In this document: positions 7,642 through 7,827 of the stretch, in pieces
Layout of the letters: the number at the start of each line of letters is the position of its first letter
How positions within the stretch are numbered: position 1 is the first letter of the stretch
Assembly (NCBI GenBank): GCA_030619415.1
Contig: JAUXBM010000074.1
Location: forward strand, 1 to 7,827
Origin: Chlorobiota bacterium
GTDB lineage: Bacteria > Bacteroidota > Bacteroidia > Bacteroidales > F082
Direction: 5' to 3'
Length of the DNA stretch: 7,827 nucleotides
The notes under the pieces: generated by a model
Database searches by the model: none
What the model saw: only the letters and a program-made list of their open reading frames with translations
Told to the model about the DNA's origin: nothing
Position numbers and translations under genes: made by a program

Positions 7642-7677
7642 AATATTATTGTATATTGTTACTATATCAATAATATT
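7642..7677. repeat. long AT-rich hairpin between operon and recombinase
   Basis: AATATTATTG (7642-7651) and CAATAATATT (7668-7677) are perfect reverse complements. Inside them ATAT (7653-7656) can pair with ATAT (7664-7667), giving about 14 pairs with one bulged T and a 7-nt loop. No T tract follows, so it is not a standard intrinsic terminator, though it may stabilise or end the operon mRNA. Two 10-15 bp arms around a 7-bp spacer also resemble the geometry of a tyrosine-recombinase core site, but the AT-rich composition makes chance pairing easier. The remainder of 7598-7641 shows nothing. Confidence 0.45.
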
Positions 7678-7680
7678 ACA

Positions 7681-7688
7681 TATATTTG
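7681..7688 (+). promoter_or_regulatory. Bacteroidota-type -7 promoter element for the recombinase gene
   Basis: TATATTTG matches TAnnTTTG exactly and lies 47 bp before the recombinase ATG. A TATTG at 7654-7658 is a poor and slightly distant -33 candidate. Transcription would start at about 7693-7696. Confidence 0.5.
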
Positions 7689-7737
7689 TACCATTGTTGG
7701 TCCCCGATGTTGGGTGATCATCCAAAAAGGTACAAAT
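7684..7737. repeat. perfect 9-bp inverted repeat spanning promoter and start codon of the recombinase
   Basis: ATTTGTACC (7684-7692) and GGTACAAAT (7729-7737) are exact reverse complements separated by 36 bp. The left arm covers part of the -7 element; the right arm covers the last two bases of an AAAGG Shine-Dalgarno-like sequence (7726-7730) and the first two bases of the ATG. The spacer holds a near-palindrome, GGGTGATCATCC (7712-7723). As DNA it could be an operator or recombinase binding site. As RNA it could hide the ribosome binding site in read-through transcripts. Confidence 0.6.
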
Positions 7738-7827
7738 GGCATTAACGAAGGTAACACTGAGGGAGAAAAAGTTGTCATCAGGAAAGGTATCCTTATACCT
7801 GGACTTCTACCCTCCGATCATCCACCC
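7736..7827 (+). CDS. tyrosine-type site-specific recombinase/integrase, N-terminal fragment (cut by window edge)
   Basis: Thirty codons are visible before the window ends. The translated start, MALTKVTLREKKLSSGKVSL followed by YLDFYPPI, is the beta-strand pattern of the N-terminal arm-type DNA-binding domain of Bacteroidota integrases (strands TKVTLREKKL and VSLYLDFYP joined by a short turn). The catalytic Arg-His-Arg-Tyr domain would lie to the right and cannot be seen, so activity and element type are unknown. The ATG is supported by an AAAGG sequence ending 5 nt upstream, the clearest ribosome binding site in the window, and by an in-frame TGA at 7715. It has its own promoter element and probably marks the edge of a mobile element or an inversion locus. 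Confidence 0.7.
   Translation, partial: MALTKVTLREKKLSSGKVSLYLDFYPPIIH

Noticed and set aside
1..7827. CRISPR array, tRNA or rRNA genes.
   Set aside because: No regularly spaced direct repeats, and no cloverleaf or rRNA-like sequence, were seen.

Overview
The window looks like a chromosomal segment from a member of the Bacteroidota. Three things suggest this: a moderately AT-rich composition, near absence of Shine-Dalgarno sequences in front of the main genes, and two sites matching the Bacteroidota sigma -7 element TAnnTTTG. The last gene also opens with the N-terminus typical of Bacteroidota tyrosine recombinases. Family assignments rest on motifs read by eye, since no database search was possible.

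Layout. Positions 26-1072 (+) encode an alpha/beta hydrolase with an intact Ser-Asp-His triad and a hydrophobic mid-region. Positions 1073-1560 contain no protein gene. They hold a probable small non-coding RNA on the minus strand (about 1252 down to 1126), with its own promoter element and intrinsic terminator, followed by a degenerate inverted repeat built of ATCWGTGTNA-like decamers. Positions 1561-7597 (+) hold four tightly packed genes that read as one operon: a retinol-saturase/CrtI-like FAD oxidoreductase, a membrane-anchored C45-type (penicillin acyltransferase-like) Ntn hydrolase overlapping it by 8 bp, a second CrtI/CrtISO-like FAD oxidoreductase, and a PaaK-type acyl-CoA ligase. Positions 7598-7735 are AT-rich and hold a long hairpin, a promoter element and a perfect 9-bp inverted repeat. 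The start of a tyrosine recombinase gene runs off the right edge from 7736.

How the genes may work together. The ligase would activate a carboxylic acid as an acyl-adenylate and then a CoA thioester. The two flavoproteins would alter the double bonds of a long conjugated or acyl chain by saturation, desaturation or isomerisation. The exported Ntn enzyme would form or cleave an amide (or ester) bond at the outer face of the inner membrane. No phytoene synthase, ketosynthase or acyl carrier protein is in view, so an ordinary carotenoid or polyketide assignment is not supported. An uncharacterised lipid or acyl-amide tailoring pathway is the best reading, and it is inference. The recombinase with its self-complementary start region suggests that a mobile element or invertible locus begins at the right edge.
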